Below, piece by piece: positions 14,562-18,031 of a stretch of 18,031 bases of DNA. Source of the stretch: CAVPDE01 sp964580575 (GTDB lineage Bacteria; Desulfobacterota; DSM-4660; Desulfatiglandales; HGW-15); contig CAZOLJ010000090.1 in the NCBI GenBank assembly GCA_964580575.1, forward strand, positions 1 through 18,031, in the 5' to 3' direction. Each line of letters opens with the position of its first letter. Positions within the stretch are counted from its first letter, which is position 1. A program made the position numbers and the translations under genes. The notes under the pieces were generated by a model, which saw only the letters and a program-made list of their open reading frames with translations, ran no database searches and was not told the origin of the DNA.

Positions 14562-14619
14562 AAAAAACAAATCTCCCTCTCCGAGTCCTCTGTGTCTACT
14601 GGTGAGACGAAAAACCGAA

Positions 14620-15609
14620 CTACACGGTGCCGCTGAGGATGCCCGAATCGGTGGGGCCTCTGAAGGGCAGGCGGCGGATGTTGTGCACCCCTGCCTTCGC
14701 CAGCATGTCTTTGACTTCTCCCTCCGAGTAAGAGCGCCCCTCTTCCGTGTTCACGAGCATGTTCAGTGCGAAAAGCGCGGGAAAGAGCGGGCCGTCGTGG
14801 GTGTCGTTCAGCAGAAAATCGTGAACCAGAATGAGCCCGCCCGGTTCGAGAACCGACACGGCCTTTTCGATGACGGCACGGCAGCCCTCCGGGCCCATGC
14901 TGTGAAGAATCTGGGAAAGCCACGCGACGTCATAGGTTCCCTGGACCGCATCGTGCAGGTAATCTCCTGCCTGGAAGTCGATCCTGGATCTCAGTCCGAA
15001 TCGGCCGATCGTCTTTCGAGCAAAGGGCTCTGTGGTGGGGAGATCGAACACCGTGCCCCTGAGCTCGGGGTTGGCCTGGCAAAAGTGAATCGCGTAGGTT
15101 CCCGGACCTCCCCCAAGGTCGAGCAGATGCCGCCTTTGGGAAAGATCGATCTCCCGGGTGATCTTCGGTGCAAGGCTCGAAGCATTGTTGTACATGGCCA
15201 TGAGAAAGCTTTCGAGCTCTCCCTCTGTTCTTCTCTTCTTCCTCACCGGTTTTCCGGTCTTGACGGTCTGCGAGAGCTTGGACCACGCAGAGACGAGGTG
15301 GTGGTGGTGTTTGACGATGAATCCCATGTAAGCTGGAGAGGTCTTGATGAGGAAAGTCTTGGCGGCTTCGGTATTCGAGTACTGGTCCGCCTTTTTTTCC
15401 AGAAGGCCCATGGCGGCGACTGCGTCGAGCAGTATCCGGGCCGATCTCGCATTGCCTTTCCAACGTGAGGCGATCTCTTCGGCGTTCAGCGAGCCTTCCC
15501 CGATCCGGGTGAACACGTCCAGCTCTACAGCTACGTGAAGAGGGAAAGATTCCCAGTAGGCTCCAGAGACCTTCATCAATTTCCTGGGATTCCACTGCTC
15601 CTCAGCCAT
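14620..15609 (-). CDS. SAM-dependent O-methyltransferase (family 2, plant-type/BchU-like)
   Basis: A 329-residue protein with two parts. The N-terminal winged-helix dimerisation domain (about 8-90) includes SGAYWESFPLHVAVELDVFTRI and a typical RSARILLDAVAAMGLLEKK helix. The Rossmann methyltransferase domain has motif I LLDLGGGPGTY (162-172), VFDLP (187-191), GDYLHD (215-220), the LSQILHSMG segment with His236 where family members have the catalytic histidine, and LEPGGLILVHDFLLN (254-268). The substrate is not evident; relatives methylate hydroxyl groups on small aromatic or isoprenoid compounds. ATG 15609 is preceded by TGAGGTACGG. The start lies 9 nt after the protease stop, so they are cotranscribed. 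His101-His104 form an unusual four-histidine run. Confidence 0.88.
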   Translation of the reverse strand: MAEEQWNPRKLMKVSGAYWESFPLHVAVELDVFTRIGEGSLNAEEIASRWKGNARSARILLDAVAAMGLLEKKADQYSNTEAAKTFLIKTSPAYMGFIVKHHHHLVSAWSKLSQTVKTGKPVRKKRRTEGELESFLMAMYNNASSLAPKITREIDLSQRRHLLDLGGGPGTYAIHFCQANPELRGTVFDLPTTEPFARKTIGRFGLRSRIDFQAGDYLHDAVQGTYDVAWLSQILHSMGPEGCRAVIEKAVSVLEPGGLILVHDFLLNDTHDGPLFPALFALNMLVNTEEGRSYSEGEVKDMLAKAGVHNIRRLPFRGPTDSGILSGTV

Positions 15610-15618
15610 GACCGTACC

Positions 15619-17070
15619 TCAATCCCTCACTGTGAGCGTAAGAAAGACCGTGGCGCCGCGCCTCTTGGCCAGGATGAGCACCGTGTCTCCGGCCTTGTAA
15701 GACTCGATCTTGCGGCCAAAGTCCTTCACCTCCTTGACAGGAGACTGGTCGACTTCCAGAATGACATCCCCTGCTCTCAGCCCTGCTTCAGCCGCAGAAG
15801 AGCCGTCCTCCACCTGAACGACCACAACCCCCTTGGCCTCTGAGATCCCGAGGTTTTTGGCCAGTTCCGGCGTGAGGTCCTCAACCGTCATCCCGAGCTT
15901 CGGCTTGGCTTCGGTCACGACGGGTGCTTCTTTTTCGTCCTTGAGCTCCGTGATCTTGACTTCGAAGCTCTTTTTCTTCCCTTTTCGCAAAACCTCCACG
16001 GCCACGCTTTTCCCCACAGGCGTTGAAGCGACGACATAGGGCAGCTCGCTCATCTCCTTGATCTCTTTCCCATTGAAGGTGACGATCACGTCCCCGCGCT
16101 GAATACCGGCCTTTTCAGCAGGTCCGCCCGGAGTCACATCCGCTACGAGCGCGCCTTTTTCGTCCTTGAGATCGAGCTTCTGTTTGAGTTCAGGAGTGAT
16201 CTTTTGAATCATCACCCCGAGCCAGCCCCTGACCACCTTGCCTTTCTTCAACTGGGGAAGCAGATCCTTGGCCATGTTGATGGGGATGGCGAAACCAATG
16301 CCAATGTTGCCTCCGCTCTGGGAGAAAATGGCGGTGTTAATCCCCACCACCTCACCGGTTGTGTTCAGAAGCGGGCCGCCGCTGTTTCCCAGGTTGATGG
16401 AGGCATCCGTCTGGATATAGTTGTCATAAGAGCTCTGCCCGATCTGCCGGTACTTTGCGCTCACGATGCCCGCAGTGACCGTGTTGCCGAGACCAAAGGG
16501 GTTCCCGATCGCGAGCACCCACTCTCCGACCTCCAGGCTGTCGGAATCTCCCAGCGGCAGAGGGATGAAAGGCTTGTCCGAATCTATTTTGATAAGCGCC
16601 AGGTCCGTCTTCTGGTCGCGGCCGATGATCTTTGCGATGAATTCCTTTTCATCGGCGAGCTTCACCTTGATTTCATCCGCCATTTCCACCACGTGATTGT
16701 TCGTGAGGATGAACCCCTCCTTGTCGATAACGACCCCCGTGCCCAAGCTCTGTTGCCTGAAATCCTTTGGTATCTGGTCCCTGAAGAAGCGCTCGAAGAA
16801 ATCCCTGGAAGGGTCATTCGGCCCGAAAGGCATGGGCGTCTGGCCTCTTCCCTTCATCACTTTCACGGTGCTGATGTTCACCACGGAATTCTTCGCTTTC
16901 TTGGCAAGCTCTGAAAAAGACACAGGCACACCCGGGGGTGAGCCGGGGCTCTGTGCTGCGGAATTCGGAATCAGACCCAGAAGCGTCGACATTCCAAAGA
17001 CCGTAACGAAGCAAATCACGATCGACCCCATCAAGGTTGTTTTTTTCAATATTCCTTTTTTTCTCGACAT
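15619..17070 (-). CDS. HtrA/DegQ-type periplasmic serine protease
   Basis: A 483-residue protease of the DegP/DegQ/MucD group, acting on misfolded envelope proteins. The N terminus is basic and then hydrophobic (about 10-35), acting as a signal peptide or membrane anchor. The trypsin-like domain has the triad His126 (TNNHVV), Asp156 (TDLALIKI) and Ser230 (GNSGGPL). Two PDZ domains follow, at about 270-365 (GWLGVMIQKITPEL...) and 385-483 (LGMTVEDLTPELAKNLG...). ATG 17070 was chosen because GGAAGGTG is 7 nt upstream and the signal sequence begins there; a longer frame to 17187 adds a segment with no family resemblance. A CTTGAAA-type candidate promoter precedes it. All catalytic residues are intact. 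Confidence 0.95.
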   Translation of the reverse strand: MSRKKGILKKTTLMGSIVICFVTVFGMSTLLGLIPNSAAQSPGSPPGVPVSFSELAKKAKNSVVNISTVKVMKGRGQTPMPFGPNDPSRDFFERFFRDQIPKDFRQQSLGTGVVIDKEGFILTNNHVVEMADEIKVKLADEKEFIAKIIGRDQKTDLALIKIDSDKPFIPLPLGDSDSLEVGEWVLAIGNPFGLGNTVTAGIVSAKYRQIGQSSYDNYIQTDASINLGNSGGPLLNTTGEVVGINTAIFSQSGGNIGIGFAIPINMAKDLLPQLKKGKVVRGWLGVMIQKITPELKQKLDLKDEKGALVADVTPGGPAEKAGIQRGDVIVTFNGKEIKEMSELPYVVASTPVGKSVAVEVLRKGKKKSFEVKITELKDEKEAPVVTEAKPKLGMTVEDLTPELAKNLGISEAKGVVVVQVEDGSSAAEAGLRAGDVILEVDQSPVKEVKDFGRKIESYKAGDTVLILAKRRGATVFLTLTVRD

Positions 17071-17158
17071 CTCGAACACCTTCCCTTCTTGAATGCTCGT
17101 TAAACGCTCAATCCTGCGTTGAAGCCGCAGCCCGCTCGGCAGGGTATGCCTTTTGTTC

Positions 17159-17188
17159 ATATTGGTAATTCGTTTTAAGGATTTCAAG
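17159..17188 (-). promoter_or_regulatory. candidate (possibly heat-shock-type) promoter of the htrA-like gene
   Basis: On the minus strand CTTGAAA (17188-17182) is followed after 16 nt by CCAATAT (17165-17159). CTTGAAA matches the sigma32 -35 element well, while CCAATAT is only a partial match to CCCCATnT. HtrA genes are often stress-induced, which makes this worth noting. The evidence is weak. Confidence 0.28.
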
Positions 17189-17254
17189 CTTTCTATATAT
17201 TTTCAAAGGCAGGCTTCAGGGGATCTTTAAGCCATTTCATCCGTGGCCCGGCGG

Positions 17255-17638
17255 TCACCCCTCGTTCTTCCTGGTGCCCTTGGCAAATAATTTCGGTAGC
17301 TTCCACATAGACGCAGACTTGGTTGAGACCTTTTTCAGGTCTTCTACGGCCTGTTTTTCGACTTCACTCCCCTCCAAATCCTCCGTCGGCACGATCTCTT
17401 CGATAGAAACCGCTCTGATCTTCTTAAGACAGTCGGTCAAAGCATCTTTCTTCGTATCCCCCACCCCGAAAAACGACTCCTTTGATTCCTTGAGCAGGAG
17501 ATTCGGGACGGCAATGAATTTGTGGGGAGGCTTTCCGAGCACCGCCTCATAGACATCAATGTAGAGGTTGCCCTCGTTGCGAAACAACTTGAAACGGTGC
17601 ACCCTTGCAAGGATCTCATCATCGCCGAGGATAGCCAT
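17255..17638 (-). CDS. hypothetical protein
   Basis: Not recognised. About 127 residues, soluble, no membrane segment. The first half (MAILGDDEILARVHRFKLFRN...GNLYIDVYEAVLG) looks like a compact alpha/beta domain. A central NLLLKESKESFFGVGDTKKDALTDCLKKI segment follows. The tail is charged and then basic. ATG 17638 is preferred over the upstream TTG 17662 because GGAGGAG (17654-17648) sits 9 nt upstream of the ATG. It follows the 89-residue gene by 37 nt on the same strand, suggesting an operon. Ordinary coding character is supported by that ribosome binding site and spacing. Confidence 0.65.
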   Translation of the reverse strand: MAILGDDEILARVHRFKLFRNEGNLYIDVYEAVLGKPPHKFIAVPNLLLKESKESFFGVGDTKKDALTDCLKKIRAVSIEEIVPTEDLEGSEVEKQAVEDLKKVSTKSASMWKLPKLFAKGTRKNEG

Positions 17639-17675
17639 GGCCACACTCTCCTCCAGGTTCAATTCAATCTTCAGG

Positions 17676-17945
17676 TCAACGCTTCTTCTTCAGTGCCGAA
17701 AGGATCTGCTTTGTTTCCTTGCTCCACTCGCCGACCTGTTCAGTCTTGGAAATGAACTTGGTGATGATTTCTTGGGATCCTGAAAAGGTGACATAGGACT
17801 GTCTCACTTTGATGGAGTTGCCTTTTCGAACATACAGAGCCAGTCCTGCCAAAAGGCTCATGATCAGTTCTTCATCATCAACGCCGACGTCCAGCGTGAA
17901 AAATCGGTCATGGATGGCTACCCCTACGTCTCTTGGTTGCTTCAT
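17676..17945 (-). CDS. hypothetical protein
   Basis: Not recognised. 89 residues, soluble, with a moderately hydrophobic helix LIMSLLAGLALYVRKGNSIKV (27-47) that is probably too short and polar to be a true membrane span. The C terminus is lysine-rich (ILSALKKKR). ATG 17945 has AAAGGGG about 10 nt upstream. It is followed by the 127-residue hypothetical gene. The window edge lies 86 bp upstream, so this appears to be the first gene of the minus-strand unit. Confidence 0.65.
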   Translation of the reverse strand: MKQPRDVGVAIHDRFFTLDVGVDDEELIMSLLAGLALYVRKGNSIKVRQSYVTFSGSQEIITKFISKTEQVGEWSKETKQILSALKKKR

Positions 17946-17972
17946 AATCGTATGCCCCTTTTTTTATGCTTC

Positions 17973-18001
17973 TTTTTACGCCACTTTCATCCCTAAGGCA
18001 A
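17973..18001 (-). promoter_or_regulatory. candidate promoter for the two hypothetical genes
   Basis: On the minus strand TTGCCT (18001-17996), 17 nt, TAAAAA (17978-17973), about 28 bp upstream of ATG 17945. Four of six matches in each box. A tentative call by eye. Confidence 0.3.
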
Positions 18002-18031
18002 TAGATCGGTTAGAAATGTACTTGCCCGCCT

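Larger units (their letters stand above)
14308..14605. mobile_element. MITE-like element with imperfect terminal inverted repeats
   Basis: The 334-bp gap after the transglutaminase gene holds no gene. Its ends are inverted copies of one another. The left end reads TCACCA-cggagg-CACAGAGGAC-acagaga (14308-14336). The complement of the right end reads TCACCA-gtaga-CACAGAGGAC-tcggaga (14605-14578). Inside are strong hairpins at 14341-14377, 14434-14449, 14501-14521 and 14538-14561. There is no transposase gene. This layout fits a non-autonomous, dispersed element or hairpin-rich intergenic repeat. CACAGAGGACACAGAG-type ends recur in several deltaproteobacterial genomes, from memory. Target-site duplication is not evident to me. 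Confidence 0.6.

Noticed and set aside
14286..14619. CRISPR array or small gene in the intergenic hairpin region
   Set aside because: No regularly spaced direct repeats and no open frame with a ribosome binding site; the structure is one of inverted repeats.
17071..17187. Longer start for the HtrA-like protease
   Set aside because: The extra 39 residues are basic and come before a proper signal sequence; the ribosome binding site supports ATG 17070.
1..18031. tRNA, rRNA, complete insertion sequence or prophage genes
   Set aside because: No cloverleaf, rRNA-like or transposase/integrase sequence was seen; the only mobile-element hints are the DUF2080 protein and the MITE-like repeat.

Overview
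The window reads as a chromosomal segment of a Gram-negative anaerobe, most likely a deltaproteobacterium (Desulfobacterota). Three things suggest this: the rpsF-rpsR-(DUF2232)-rplI-dnaB order, a complete Rnf complex with ApbE, and a DUF2080/GNAT pair of a type I associate with that group. This placement comes from recognising gene families, not from a database search.

Layout. (1) 1-5412, plus strand: a promoter and structured leader, then bS6, bS18, a DUF2232 membrane protein, bL9, the replicative helicase DnaB, and an HflX GTPase with an unusual N-terminal extension. (2) 5354-12437, minus strand: rnfC-rnfD-rnfG-rnfE-rnfA-rnfB followed by apbE, tightly packed with overlaps or short gaps, behind a candidate promoter at 12497-12525. 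Rnf couples electron transfer between ferredoxin and NAD+ to ion movement across the membrane. ApbE attaches FMN to RnfD and RnfG. (3) 12567-13225, minus strand: a GNAT acetyltransferase and a small DUF2080 (AbrB-like, transposon-associated) protein, behind an operator-like set of 11-bp-spaced repeats. (4) 13581-14285, plus strand: a transglutaminase-like protein, followed by a 298-bp element with terminal inverted repeats and internal hairpins (MITE-like). (5) 14620-17945, minus strand: two unrecognised small proteins, then an HtrA/DegQ-type periplasmic protease and a SAM-dependent O-methyltransferase starting 9 nt after the protease stop.

Main discovery. rnfB carries an in-frame TGA at 7353-7351 (codon 54), exactly where RnfB proteins have the first cysteine of the conserved C-x2-C-x4-C...C [4Fe-4S] motif. 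The RnfB reading frame is intact on both sides, from ATG 7512 to TAG 6652. Starting 9 nt after the TGA is a perfect 8-bp stem with a 5-nt loop (CGGGU) whose apical loop lies 17 nt downstream of the UGA. This matches the geometry of a bacterial SECIS element. RnfB is therefore predicted to be a selenoprotein with Sec54 as an Fe-S ligand. Standard gene calling would report only a truncated RnfB.

The rest of this Rnf is also divergent. RnfA carries a lipoprotein-like Ig-fold domain fused to its N terminus. RnfE has Ala113 where the family has a conserved intramembrane Cys. RnfG is about 100 residues longer than usual. Together these point to a distinct Rnf variant.
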